Source: Actinomyces massiliensis 4401292 (GTDB lineage Bacteria; Actinomycetota; Actinomycetes; Actinomycetales; Actinomycetaceae). From it: a DNA stretch of 64,000 nt. The stretch lies in NCBI RefSeq assembly GCF_000269805.1, contig NZ_JH711482.1, positions 162,304-226,303 on the forward strand, written 5' to 3'. Made by a program: the position numbers and the translations under genes. The notes below the pieces were generated by a model. It was given only the letters and a program-made list of their open reading frames with translations, was not told the origin of the DNA and searched no databases. Below, piece after piece: positions 30,742 to 39,979 of this stretch. The number at the start of each line of letters is the position of its first letter. Positions within the stretch are counted from its first letter, which is position 1.

Positions 30742-32796
30742 GTGTCCACCAAGCAGACGAAGCATCCGGGGCGCCGCCTTCTGATGCTGCTTCTCATCAT
30801 TGTGATCGGTTTCGGCGGGCTCTACGCCGGCGCCTATACCGGCCGCACGTCAATGACCCCGGGCCTGGCGCTGGATCTCGAGGGCGGCACGCAGATCATC
30901 CTGACGCCCACGACGTCCGACGGCTCCGAGATCACCGATGAGGATGTCAACCAGGCCATCGAGATCATTCGACAGCGTGTCGACGCCTCCGGCGTCGCCG
31001 AGGCGCAGATTTCCCGCCAGGGCGGGCAGAACATCGTGGTCTCGCTGCCGGGATCCCCCAGTCAGGACACGCTCGAGCTCGTGCGAACCTCTGCTGTGCT
31101 CTACTTCCGGCCGGTCATCCGGATCATTCAGGGAAGTGCGAGTTCACTCGCGGACAACTACAACCAGCGCATCGCCCAGGCCACCGCATCGCCCACTGCG
31201 GATGATGCGGCGAGTGAGGCTCCCGCCGCGGTCGAACCGAGTGGGGCACCGGCCGAGGGCGAGGCGGAGCAGACCGAGCAGACCGACGCTCCCGCTGATC
31301 CGACTGAGGCGCCCGCTGATCCTGCCGCCGAGGCCACCGATGCTCCGAGCGCCGAGCCGACTCCCGTCACTGCCGAGGAGGTCGCCACGCAGGTCTCGGA
31401 CGCCAATGGCGACGGGACTATCAGCGAGGATCCCTTGCCGGCGACATCGGAGGACAATTCCTCGGACTCGTGGATCAGCGAGAAGATGATCTACGACGCC
31501 TACATGATGGATTGCACGGCGTCGGACAACCTCACCGGCGAAACGCAGGATCCTGCCAAGGCCGTGATCTCCTGCGACAAGGACGGCACGGGACAGGCCT
31601 ACATCCTCGGTCCCGCTGACATCGCGGGCACGGATATCGCCAACGCCGCCTCCGGTCTGGAGACCACCAGCCAGGGAACGACCACTAACAAGTGGGTCGT
31701 CTCCCTGGAGTTCAACGCCGAGGGCACCGAGGAATTCTCAGAGGTTTCGGAGCGTCTCATCGCCTATCGCGATAAGGCGGCGGCCGCCTCCAGCGGTCAG
31801 CCCAACGGGCAATCCCCGGATTCGCAGAAGGCCCAGTTCGCCATCGTTCTGGACGGGCTGACCATCATGTCCTCGGGGTTCAATCCGGATGTCACCAGTG
31901 CCATCACCGACGGCCGCGTCCAGATCACCGGCAACTTCACTCAGGCCCAGGCCAACACATTGGCCAATCAGCTGTCCTTTGGATCTCTGCCGCTGAGCTT
32001 CACCGTTCAGTCCGAGCAGCAGGTCTCGGCCACTCTGGGCACCGAGCAATTGCGAAACGGTCTGATCGCCGGGCTCATCGGCTTCGCCCTCATCATCGTC
32101 TACTTGGCGTGGCAGTACCGCGGACTGAGCGTGGTCGCCGTGGCCTCCCTCATCGTCGCGGCCGCCGGCACCTATCTGGCGATCGCACTCCTGAGCTGGT
32201 CGATGGGATACCGGTTGTCCCTGGCCGGTGTGGCGGGGCTCATCATCTCCATCGGCATCACGATGGACTCCTTCATCATCTACTTCGAGCGCGTGCGCGA
32301 TGAGGTCCGTAACGGACGCACCCTGGTGGCCGCCGTGGACGAGGGCTGGAAGCACGCCCGGCAGACGATCATCGTCTCCGACACCGTCAACCTGGTGGCC
32401 GCCGTCGTGCTGTACTTCCTGGCTGTGGGCGGTGTGCAGGGATTCGCCTTCACCCTGGGCGTCACCACGGTGGTCGACCTGGCGGTCATCATCCTGTTCA
32501 CCCACCCGATGATGGTTTGGATCCTGCGCTTCGCGTTCTTCGGTGAAGGGCATCGCCTATCGGGCCTGGATCCTGAGCATCTCGGGGCGCGTTCCCTGGC
32601 CGCCTACGGAAAGGGCCGCGAGGCCGTCATCGATTCCGCCGTGGGCTCTCTGGCCCGGCGCAAGGCCGAGGCGCGCAGGAGGACGGCTGCCGAGGAGGAG
32701 GGAGTCTCCGCCGACGGTGCTCAGACGGATGCGCCGGACGAGGGCATTGCCGTGGATGTCGACTCCACCACCGGAAAGGACGGTGAGACGAAGTGA
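30742..32796 (+). CDS. secD: Protein translocase subunit SecD
   Basis: With SecF uses the proton gradient to complete protein export. The 684-residue protein has an N-terminal helix, the P1 head domain (LDLEGGTQIILTPTT, ADPSGVAEAQI-type region) and a cluster of five C-terminal helices with GLIISIGITMDSFIIYFERV and a FAFTLGVTTVVDL motif. A Pro/Ala/Thr/Glu-rich linker at about residues 150-215 splits the periplasmic-side region and is larger than in E. coli. The C-terminus adds a charged tail. The GTG at 30742 follows GAGGAAGGG; the stop overlaps secF (GTGA). Confidence 0.96.
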   Translation: MSTKQTKHPGRRLLMLLLIIVIGFGGLYAGAYTGRTSMTPGLALDLEGGTQIILTPTTSDGSEITDEDVNQAIEIIRQRVDASGVAEAQISRQGGQNIVVSLPGSPSQDTLELVRTSAVLYFRPVIRIIQGSASSLADNYNQRIAQATASPTADDAASEAPAAVEPSGAPAEGEAEQTEQTDAPADPTEAPADPAAEATDAPSAEPTPVTAEEVATQVSDANGDGTISEDPLPATSEDNSSDSWISEKMIYDAYMMDCTASDNLTGETQDPAKAVISCDKDGTGQAYILGPADIAGTDIANAASGLETTSQGTTTNKWVVSLEFNAEGTEEFSEVSERLIAYRDKAAAASSGQPNGQSPDSQKAQFAIVLDGLTIMSSGFNPDVTSAITDGRVQITGNFTQAQANTLANQLSFGSLPLSFTVQSEQQVSATLGTEQLRNGLIAGLIGFALIIVYLAWQYRGLSVVAVASLIVAAAGTYLAIALLSWSMGYRLSLAGVAGLIISIGITMDSFIIYFERVRDEVRNGRTLVAAVDEGWKHARQTIIVSDTVNLVAAVVLYFLAVGGVQGFAFTLGVTTVVDLAVIILFTHPMMVWILRFAFFGEGHRLSGLDPEHLGARSLAAYGKGREAVIDSAVGSLARRKAEARRRTAAEEEGVSADGAQTDAPDEGIAVDVDSTTGKDGETK

Positions 32797-33896
32797 TCTC
32801 CCTCGCCGCGCTGGGCAATGATCTCTACTCGGGCAAGACCTCTCTGCCCTTCATCGCCAAACGGCGCATCTGGTACACCATCGCCATCGTCGTCATCGCC
32901 CTCTCCGCTGTTCTCGTCGTCAAGCCCGGACTCAACCCGGGCATCGACTTCAAGGGCGGCTCGGAGGTCACCGTCACCGGGGTGGCCGATCCCTCGGAGG
33001 GGCCGGGCAACGATGTACTGGCCGATAAAGACCTGTCCTCGGGTTCGAGCGTCACCACGATGGGGGCCTCATCCGTACGGATTCAGACCAATGAGCTGGA
33101 CAAGGCCCAGCTCGACGAACTGGCCTCCTCTCTAGCCACCGCATACGACGTGGATTCGGGCAGCGTCTCGGCCACCACCATCGGTCCGACCTGGTCCGCA
33201 GATGTGACCAGCAAGGCTGCGCGAGGTCTGGTGATCTTCTTCCTGCTCGTCGGGGCTCTCATCTGGATCTACTTCCGCACATGGAAGATGGCGGCGGCCG
33301 CCCTGCTCGCCTTGAGCCACGACATCATCGTGACCATCGGCATCTACGCCGCCTCAGGGTTCGAGGTCACTCCCGCCACCATTATCGGCGTGCTGACCAT
33401 CCTGGGGTACTCCTTGTACGACACGGTGGTCGTTTTCGACAAGATCCGTGAGAACACCTCGCACTACGAGGCGCAGACGCGCTCGACGTACGCCGAGCTG
33501 GCCAACCTCGCGGTCAACCAGACCTTCATCCGCTCGATCAACACCTCGGTGGTGGGCGTGCTGCCCGTCGCCTCGCTGCTGGTGGTCGGCGCCTTCATCC
33601 TGGGTGCGGGCACCCTGCGGGACATTGCGCTGACCTTGTTCATCGGCATGATTGCGGGAACGCTGTCCTCGATCTTCCTGGCCACGCCGTTGCTCGTCGA
33701 TCTGCGCAGCCGCGAGAAGAGCATTGTCGAGCAGGCCAAGCGCGTCGAGGCCGCTCGTGCCCAGCGCGTCACCCAGGCGGGTGACGACGACGAGGCCCTG
33801 GCCGCGATTGTTGCCGCACCGGCGGCCTCGCCCCTCGTCCCAGGGCATCACCTGGGTGTCTCCGCGCAGCCGAAGAGGAAGAACAGGCGCTCATGA
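32793..33896 (+). CDS. secF: Protein translocase subunit SecF
   Basis: Partner of SecD. The 367-residue protein has one N-terminal helix, a periplasmic-side domain starting NPGIDFKGGSEVTVTG, and five helices with GVLTILGYSLYDTVVVFDKI and the RSINTSVVGVLPVASLL segment. The last 50 residues are a cytosolic tail ending in basic residues (QPKRKNRRS). The GTG start overlaps the secD stop, and the stop overlaps apt (ATGA). Confidence 0.96.
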   Translation: MISLAALGNDLYSGKTSLPFIAKRRIWYTIAIVVIALSAVLVVKPGLNPGIDFKGGSEVTVTGVADPSEGPGNDVLADKDLSSGSSVTTMGASSVRIQTNELDKAQLDELASSLATAYDVDSGSVSATTIGPTWSADVTSKAARGLVIFFLLVGALIWIYFRTWKMAAAALLALSHDIIVTIGIYAASGFEVTPATIIGVLTILGYSLYDTVVVFDKIRENTSHYEAQTRSTYAELANLAVNQTFIRSINTSVVGVLPVASLLVVGAFILGAGTLRDIALTLFIGMIAGTLSSIFLATPLLVDLRSREKSIVEQAKRVEAARAQRVTQAGDDDEALAAIVAAPAASPLVPGHHLGVSAQPKRKNRRS

Positions 33897-34447
33897 CGAA
33901 TCGCCCCACCTTGCCGCCCGAGCTGACCCAGCTCGTCATGGATCACCTCCGCGAGGTGCCGGACTTCCCCCAACCCGGGGTCCTGTTCAGGGACATTACT
34001 CCGCTGCTGGCCGATGGGCGGGCTTTCGGCGCCTTCATCGAGGGCCTGGCGGCTCATTACGCCGGCCGGGTCGATGCAGTGGCCGGTCTGGAGTCGCGCG
34101 GCTTCATTCTCGCCGCCCCCTTGGCCGTGCGTCTGGGCATCGGCATGATCACCGTCCGCAAGGGAGGCAAGCTGCCCGGACCGGTCATCGGCGTCGACTA
34201 CACATTGGAGTACGGGACCGCCCGGATGGAGGTCCGTCCGGACACGGTTGTGCCCGGCCAGCGCGTGCTGGTCATCGACGACGTCCTGGCCACTGGCGGA
34301 ACGGCTTCCGCTTCGATCGAACTGCTCGAACAGGCCGGTGCCTCGATCGAGGCGATCTGCATGCTTCTGGAACTCACTGGACTCGGCGGTCGGGAGAAGC
34401 TTCCGGGACGTCCGATCGATTCCGTGGTCACCTTCGATGCCGCGTGA
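33893..34447 (+). CDS. apt: Adenine phosphoribosyltransferase
   Basis: Salvages adenine to AMP using PRPP. The 184-residue protein has the PRPP-binding loop VLVIDDVLATGGTASASIEL and the conserved N-terminal PDFPQPGVLFRDITPLL and GLESRGFILAAPLAVRL segments. It overlaps secF by four bases and precedes relA, the same order as in Mycobacterium. Salvage and stringent response share purine nucleotide control, which may explain the conserved linkage. Confidence 0.95.
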   Translation: MTNRPTLPPELTQLVMDHLREVPDFPQPGVLFRDITPLLADGRAFGAFIEGLAAHYAGRVDAVAGLESRGFILAAPLAVRLGIGMITVRKGGKLPGPVIGVDYTLEYGTARMEVRPDTVVPGQRVLVIDDVLATGGTASASIELLEQAGASIEAICMLLELTGLGGREKLPGRPIDSVVTFDAA

Positions 34448-34581
34448 GAACGCTTTGACGACCCGGTAGTCGGGCGTCGGAGGAAGTCGGCAGCCAAGTC
34501 CAGCTGTGTCGGCTCCCCTGTTCATGGGGCGCGCGGCGACTCGCAAGGCTGAGGCGTTCAGAACGCAGCCCGCCTGGTGGC

Positions 34582-34593
34582 TATGATCCGGTC
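34582..34593 (+). promoter_or_regulatory. Likely -10 element for a leaderless relA mRNA
   Basis: TATGAT at 34582-34587 ends six bases before the relA ATG at 34594. No ribosome-binding sequence lies between. This arrangement is that of leaderless transcripts common in actinobacteria. No clear -35 hexamer is seen. Confidence 0.5.
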
Positions 34594-36927
34594 ATGACCG
34601 AGACCAAGAGCAGCGACGGTGGCGGGCAGACCGTAGTCCCGGGGTCGCGCGTCCGCAGTCGTCTGGCGTGGTTCGGCTCACGGGGGCACGCGACACCCGC
34701 GGCCATCGAGCCGCTTATGCGAGCACTGAGGGCCAACCACCCCAAGGCCGACACCAGTCTCATCGTGCGGGCCTATGAGGTGGCCGAGAAGGCTCATGCC
34801 GGTCAGAAGCGGAAGTCCGGGGAGCCGTACATCACCCATCCGGTGGCGGTGGCGACCATCCTGGCGGAGCTCGGCATGACACCGCAGACCCTGGCCGCCG
34901 CCTTGTTGCACGACACCGTGGAGGACACCGACTACTCCCTGGAGAGGCTGCGCGGCGACTTCGGCGACGAGATCGCTCTCCTGGTCGATGGCGTCACCAA
35001 GCTCGACAAACTCCAGTACGGGGATGCGGCTCAGGCCGAGACGGTCCGCAAGATGATCGTCGCCATGTCCAAAGACATTCGCGTGCTTGTGATCAAACTC
35101 GGCGATCGCCTCCACAACGCCCGCACCTGGAAGTACGTCTCGGCGAACAACGCCGCTCGTAAGGCCAAGGAGACCCTGGAGATCTACGCTCCATTGGCTC
35201 ACCGGCTGGGTATGAATGCCATCAAGTGGGAGTTGGAGGATCGTTCCTTCAAAGCGCTGTACCCGGGCGTCTACGACGAGATCGAGCACATGGTCGCCGA
35301 GCGGGCTCCCGCCCGTGAGGAGTACCTGCGGCAGGTCCGCCTTCAGATCGAGGAGGACCTGCGCATCAGCAAGATCAAAGGCACCGTCACCGGGCGCCCG
35401 AAGCACTACTACTCGATCTACCAGAAGATGATCGTGCGGGGAAAGGAGTTCGACGACATCTACGATCTGGTGGCGGTGCGCGTCATCGTGGACTCTGTTC
35501 AGGACTGCTATGCCGTTCTCGGCTCTCTGCATTCCAGATGGACCCCGATGAGCGGGCGGTTCAAGGACTATATCGCGGTTCCCAAGTTCAACCTCTACCA
35601 GTCCTTGCACACCACCGTTGTCGGTCCAGGCGGCAAACCGGTGGAGATCCAGATCCGTACAGCGGAGATGCACCGCATGGCGGAGTACGGGGTGGCCGCT
35701 CACTGGAAGTACAAGGAAGACCCGAATGCCACCGGGCCCAGTTCGTTGGGCGGCGCTCCCGGAGACTCCGACGCCGGGGATATGGGATGGCTCCGTCAGC
35801 TCGTCGACTGGCAGAAGGAGACACAGGACCCCGCAGAGTTCCTGGATTCATTGCGCTACGAGATGGCCGGTACCCAGGTCTACGTCTTCACCCCCAAGGG
35901 CGATGTTCTGGCGCTGCCGAGCGCCTCCACCCCGGTTGACTTCGCCTATGCCGTGCACACCGAGGTCGGGCACCGCACTGTGGGCGCGCGCGTCAACGGC
36001 CGCCTCGTGCCGCTGGACACCAGACTCGAGAATGGCGACACTGTCGAAGTCTTCACATCCAAGGCTCAGGGCGCCGGCCCCAGCCGGGACTGGTTGACGT
36101 TCGTGGGCTCGACGCGGGCTCGCAACAAGATCCGATCCTGGTTCTCCAAGGAGCGCCGGGAGGAGGCGATCGAGGCGGGCAAGAGCGCGATCGCCCGCGC
36201 CATGCGCAAGAAGGACCTGCCGATCCAGCGGATCATGAGTCACGACTCGCTCATGGACGTGGCTCAGACCCTGGATAAGGGCGACATCGATGGCCTGTAT
36301 GCGGCCGTCGGCCAGGGGCACGTCTCCGCTCAGCATGTTGTCGACACTCTTGTGAACGCCATGGGCGGCGAGGCGGGCGCAGAGGAGACCCTCGCGGAGG
36401 GGATTCTGCCGACCAAGGCGACCAGGTCGCGTCATCGTCCCAGGACGGCTGACGCCGGTGTCATCGTGGAAGGCATGGACGCTGGTGATGTGTACGTCAA
36501 GCTGGCCCGGTGCTGCACTCCCATGCCCGGAGACCCCATCATCGGTTTCATCACCCGCGGCTCGGGCATATCGGTGCACCGAAGCGACTGCCATAACGTC
36601 GATCAGCTCAAGCACGAGCCCGAGCGCCTGCTATCGGTGCGCTGGGCCGAGCACGCCCAGAGCGCCTACCTCGTCCAGGTCGAACTCGAGGCTCTGGATC
36701 GCGGGGGGCTGCTGGCGGACATCACCAGGGTCCTGGCGGACAATCATGTCGATCTCATGAGCGCCACCATCGGCACGTCGCGCGACCGCGTGGTCACGGC
36801 GCGCTTCGTCGTCGAGCTGGCCGAGGCCGGCCACCTCGACTACACGTTGTCCTCCCTGCGGCGTATCGACGGAGTCTTCGAGGCGCGGCGCACCACCTCC
36901 ACGACTGCGCGACGTCATCAGACCTGA
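34594..36927 (+). CDS. relA: Bifunctional (p)ppGpp synthetase/hydrolase RelA/SpoT
   Basis: Makes and degrades the stringent-response alarmone. The 777-residue protein has the HD hydrolase domain with intact His106-Asp107 in AALLHDTVEDTDY. The synthetase domain follows (GRPKHYYSIYQKMIVRGKEF); its RGKE loop resembles the RxKD motif of bifunctional enzymes more than the ExDD motif of pure synthetases. A TGS domain (VYVFTPKGDVLALPSAS), a conserved zinc-finger-like region with Cys-Cys (LARCCTPMPGD) and a C-terminal ACT domain complete it. Translation probably starts on a leaderless mRNA. Confidence 0.96.
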   Translation: MTETKSSDGGGQTVVPGSRVRSRLAWFGSRGHATPAAIEPLMRALRANHPKADTSLIVRAYEVAEKAHAGQKRKSGEPYITHPVAVATILAELGMTPQTLAAALLHDTVEDTDYSLERLRGDFGDEIALLVDGVTKLDKLQYGDAAQAETVRKMIVAMSKDIRVLVIKLGDRLHNARTWKYVSANNAARKAKETLEIYAPLAHRLGMNAIKWELEDRSFKALYPGVYDEIEHMVAERAPAREEYLRQVRLQIEEDLRISKIKGTVTGRPKHYYSIYQKMIVRGKEFDDIYDLVAVRVIVDSVQDCYAVLGSLHSRWTPMSGRFKDYIAVPKFNLYQSLHTTVVGPGGKPVEIQIRTAEMHRMAEYGVAAHWKYKEDPNATGPSSLGGAPGDSDAGDMGWLRQLVDWQKETQDPAEFLDSLRYEMAGTQVYVFTPKGDVLALPSASTPVDFAYAVHTEVGHRTVGARVNGRLVPLDTRLENGDTVEVFTSKAQGAGPSRDWLTFVGSTRARNKIRSWFSKERREEAIEAGKSAIARAMRKKDLPIQRIMSHDSLMDVAQTLDKGDIDGLYAAVGQGHVSAQHVVDTLVNAMGGEAGAEETLAEGILPTKATRSRHRPRTADAGVIVEGMDAGDVYVKLARCCTPMPGDPIIGFITRGSGISVHRSDCHNVDQLKHEPERLLSVRWAEHAQSAYLVQVELEALDRGGLLADITRVLADNHVDLMSATIGTSRDRVVTARFVVELAEAGHLDYTLSSLRRIDGVFEARRTTSTTARRHQT

Positions 36928-37664
36928 GGCCCGGTGCCGCGGAGCGGCTCTCGACGCACGCGGTGCTGAGGCGGTATGTCGATTCTGTCGAGGGCGTCGA
37001 TAATGTGCCGGACGCGGGGGCCGCCTCGACGCGATGCGCCTTGGCAGGTCAGGAGCGCGACTCTCAGACGGTTGCTGCTCAGGCCGGCATTGCGGGCCTG
37101 AAGAACGGACTCGACCGCACGCACGGGCGGAGCGGTTCTGGCCACATCGACGACCGCGCGTGCGAGTGTGGCGCAGGGCATGCTGCCGACGAGTTCGACC
37201 TCCTCCGGTGGTATCACCATGCGGGAGTAGTCGATCGCCCGAGTGCGGCCGCGATGATCAGGGTGCGCCACTTGGATCGTGCGGGGCGGCTCTCCTCCCA
37301 GATGCACCCATATGGCTGATTCCCCGGAGATGACGCCGCCATCGGGTACGACGCAGGCCAGGGCCCGGGCACGCGCACCGGCGGTCCGCAGCAGATCGCG
37401 AGGCATCGTGATCATGCCCGTGCGCGCCAAGAGCAGCTCATCGAGCCCATGGCATTGCAGCACTGTCAGCTCTCGGGAGTGCAGAGGTCCCAGAGCGGGT
37501 TCGAAGGCGCGGGGCCGCAGACGGGAGAGTATCGTGCGTGCGCTCACGTCTCGCGAAGAACTTGGCGGACGATGCGAGCGGCCCGCTGCGGAGGCGGCGG
37601 AGGGGACAGGCGGTCCAGGATGCAGAGGCGGGGCCATGGCGTCATAGTGAATCTGTCCGCTCAC
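36918..37664 (-). CDS. AbiEi-like/DUF559-like protein, short form
   Basis: A 248-residue minus-strand gene converging on relA and overlapping its 3' end by ten bases. The middle, GGVISGESAIWVHLGGEPPR, and the later TLARAVVDVARTAPPVRAVE to SRRGGPRVRHIIDALD region follow the pattern of actinobacterial AbiEi-type antitoxins and DUF559 proteins. The C-terminal endonuclease-like part of long members is missing, and no AbiEii partner toxin is adjacent. The start is a GTG at 37664; an ATG at 37637 is an alternative. It interrupts an otherwise conserved relA-hisS neighbourhood. Coding is likely because the frame continues a recognised pattern, but the function is unknown. Confidence 0.55.
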   Translation of the reverse strand: MSGQIHYDAMAPPLHPGPPVPSAASAAGRSHRPPSSSRDVSARTILSRLRPRAFEPALGPLHSRELTVLQCHGLDELLLARTGMITMPRDLLRTAGARARALACVVPDGGVISGESAIWVHLGGEPPRTIQVAHPDHRGRTRAIDYSRMVIPPEEVELVGSMPCATLARAVVDVARTAPPVRAVESVLQARNAGLSSNRLRVALLTCQGASRRGGPRVRHIIDALDRIDIPPQHRVRREPLRGTGPQV

Positions 37665-37964
37665 CCCGTGCTACCCGGGAGCGGGTCTGTGGACAAGTTC
37701 GCTGCTGTCACCGATGCGGCCAGGGGCGGTCGGGGATGGAGCCTGAGCGTGCGCACACGTACGCAAACATAAGTAAAAGGCGCGGGTGAGCCCTCTTCAT
37801 CAGTCGCAAAGAGCCGCGGGCGTTGCGACGACGCCCTGAGACCGCGCCGGCCGCCGCCGGTGGCACAGTCTCAGGGCGTCGTCTCATAGGGCTGCTTCTT
37901 CGCAGTCTCGTCGGGAAGGACCCGGCGGAGAAACTGAGAAGTCGAGAAGCCGAGCGGCTCAGCC
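37665..37964. other. Spacer between the AbiEi-like and DUF349 genes
   Basis: About 300 bases upstream of the AbiEi-like gene and downstream of the DUF349 gene. It holds the long perfect inverted repeat described at 37827-37883. No further gene is seen. Confidence 0.5.
37827..37883 (-). terminator. 16-bp perfect inverted repeat, likely terminator of the DUF349 gene
   Basis: GACGACGCCCTGAGAC at 37827-37842 is exactly repeated in reverse complement at 37868-37883, with a 25-base GC-rich loop. It lies about 80 bases past the stop of the minus-strand DUF349 gene. There is no clear T-run, so it may act as a factor-independent pause structure or bidirectional end, or may instead be a protein-binding palindrome. 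Confidence 0.55.
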
Positions 37965-39620
37965 TCAGGCGCGGGCGGAGCGCCGTACCTGCTCGAGCCA
38001 AGCGCGCCGTGCGGTGAGCGCCGCCTCGGCCTCGGCGATCTTCTTGGCATCGTCCGCGGCCGTGGCGGCCGCTAGATCCTTCTCCAGCGCGGCGATCGAG
38101 TCCTCGAGCTGACCGGCCAGACCCTCGGCGCGCGCCTTGGTCTCCGGGTCGGTGCGACGCCATTCGGCGTTCTCCGCCTCACGGATCGCATCTTCGACGG
38201 CGCGCATGCGGCCCTCGATCCGGCGCAGGGCCGAGCGCGGGACGCGGCCCGCCTCCTCCCACGCGTCCTGGATCGGGCGCAGGGCCTTCTTGGCGGCCTT
38301 GACGTTCTTGACCGGCAGGAGCGCCTCGGCCTTGACGATGAGCGCCTCCTTGACCTTGAGGTTCTCGGCGTACTCGGCGTCAGTGGCCGCGTCCTTGGCC
38401 CGGCGGGCATCGAAGAAGACCTGCTGAGCGGCGCGGAAACGAGCCCACAGGGCGTCGTCCTCCTTGCGGGAGGCGCGGCCCGCCTTCTTCCATTCGTCCA
38501 TCAGGCCTCGGTACTTCGCCGACGTCCCCGCCCAGTCGGTGGAGCCGGAGAGCTCTTCGGCACGCTTGATGAGAGCCTCCTTGGCGACCTTGACCTGGGC
38601 CTGCTTGGCATCGAGCTCGCTGAAGAACTGGCGGCGGTGGCGATCGAAGGCGGTGCGCGCATGGCTGAAGCGCTTCCACAACCCGTCTTCGACCGGGCGG
38701 TCCAGACGTGGTCCGCGACGCTGGGCCTCCTTCCACTTCTCCAACAGCTCGCGCAGTTCGGCGCCCGAGCTCTTCCACTGGGTGCGGGCGGGGTCCTGGG
38801 CGCTGATGGCTTCGGCGCGCTCGACGATCACTGTGCGATCCTTCAAGGCCTGCTCCTTGGCGGCGGCGCGCTCGGCGGCGACCGCCTCCCGGCGCTCGGC
38901 GGCGACGGACTTGAGCGCGGAGAAGCGAGCACGTAGACCATCCAGGTCGCCGACGGCGGCGGGCTCCGTCAGGGACTGCTCGATCGACTTCAAGGTCGAG
39001 TCGATCTCCCGGACGCTCAGCTGCGGCAGTCGAGTGGCGAATAGATCGACCGTGGCCTTCAGGTCCAGGAAGCGCCGTACGTAGAAGGCCATGGCCTCGG
39101 CGACGGGCGCATCGGGGAACTGACCGACCTCGCGTTCAGCGCCGTTGTCCTGGACGTAGACCCTCCCCTCGCCGTCGACACGGCCCCACTTGGCGGCGTC
39201 CATCGCCTCCTGGGGGTCGACCTCCGGTTCGGCCGGCGCGGTGGCCGGCGTCGGACCCTTCGCAGGCGCAGCCTGCTCGTGGTTGTGGGGCGAGCCGGAG
39301 TCGGCTTGCGGCTCGGAGGGCCGCGCAGCGGGCTTCGCCGTTTCAGCGTGGGATTGGGCGGGCTCTGCGGGCTCAGCAGGTTCGGCAGACGCAGCAGCCT
39401 CAGTAGCCGACTGGTCCGCCGCTTCGTCAGCGGGCTCGATTGTGGTCTTGTCATCGACGGATGAGACGGCCGAGGCGGGATTGGTCTCGGCGGTCTGCTC
39501 GGCGTCATGTTCGCGGTGCGGCTCGGCCTCGGTGGCGGCCGCGGCAATGGCGGAGGAAGTCTCCTTCGCTGACGTAGCGGTGGAATCCAGGGCGGTGTCG
39601 GGCTGCGTGTTCTCAGTCAC
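37965..39620 (-). CDS. DUF349 domain protein with acidic low-complexity N-terminus
   Basis: A 551-residue protein. Residues 1-140 are a disordered Ala/Glu/Ser/Thr stretch (for example SAEPAEPAEPAQSHAETA). The remainder consists of repeated charged helical segments of the DUF349 type, recognised by patterns such as WKEAQRRGPRLDRPVEDGLW, LMDEWKKAGRASRKEDDALW and RPIQDAWEEAGRVPRSALRR, each with a Trp and an Arg-rich linker. The family has no established function; coiled-coil scaffolding is plausible. Start: GTG at 39620 after AAGGAG; the frame is open to 39671. No signal peptide or membrane helix. Confidence 0.87.
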   Translation of the reverse strand: MTENTQPDTALDSTATSAKETSSAIAAAATEAEPHREHDAEQTAETNPASAVSSVDDKTTIEPADEAADQSATEAAASAEPAEPAEPAQSHAETAKPAARPSEPQADSGSPHNHEQAAPAKGPTPATAPAEPEVDPQEAMDAAKWGRVDGEGRVYVQDNGAEREVGQFPDAPVAEAMAFYVRRFLDLKATVDLFATRLPQLSVREIDSTLKSIEQSLTEPAAVGDLDGLRARFSALKSVAAERREAVAAERAAAKEQALKDRTVIVERAEAISAQDPARTQWKSSGAELRELLEKWKEAQRRGPRLDRPVEDGLWKRFSHARTAFDRHRRQFFSELDAKQAQVKVAKEALIKRAEELSGSTDWAGTSAKYRGLMDEWKKAGRASRKEDDALWARFRAAQQVFFDARRAKDAATDAEYAENLKVKEALIVKAEALLPVKNVKAAKKALRPIQDAWEEAGRVPRSALRRIEGRMRAVEDAIREAENAEWRRTDPETKARAEGLAGQLEDSIAALEKDLAAATAADDAKKIAEAEAALTARRAWLEQVRRSARA

Positions 39621-39979
39621 GTGTGCTCCTTCATGAATTGACGGGGTGGATCCGGAGGAGCCTCCGGCCATTTCCGTTCGCGCCCGGCGTTGCCGGGAGT
39701 GTTCTGCTGCGGGATGACAGCAATGACCACCACTCTACGTGCTCGGCGCGGTGCGTGGGACCGCCCGGTGAGGCTCCGCACCCGGGACCGCCTCCTCTTC
39801 CGGATCAGGGGCCTGAGAGGATCACGATCCCGCAGCCCGGTCCAGGCCGCGCCCACCCCGATGACCTTCTGCCGGAGCACGGCCCGCGCCGAGGCGGTCG
39901 CGTCATATAAACTTCGGTGCCATGGCCGCGTGAGCATCCTGACCAGACCGTCCCAGCTGCACACACCCAAGGATGCTCC
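39621..39979. promoter_or_regulatory. Divergent control region between the DUF349 and ABC-F genes
   Basis: A 359-base intergenic region without a clear gene. On the DUF349 side are two tight hairpins: CCGGAGG-AG-CCTCCGG at 39652-39667 and CCCGGC-GTT-GCCGGG at 39683-39697. On the ABC-F side, TATAAA at 39906-39911 is a good -10 element; the leader it would give includes a three-codon open frame (ATG GCC GCG TGA) at 39922-39933. ABC-F genes are sometimes controlled by leader peptides, but this one is too short to argue strongly. Confidence 0.4.

Noticed and set aside
37827-37883. Inverted repeat considered as ends of an insertion sequence
   Set aside because: The space between the arms is only 25 bases; no transposase or target duplication is visible.
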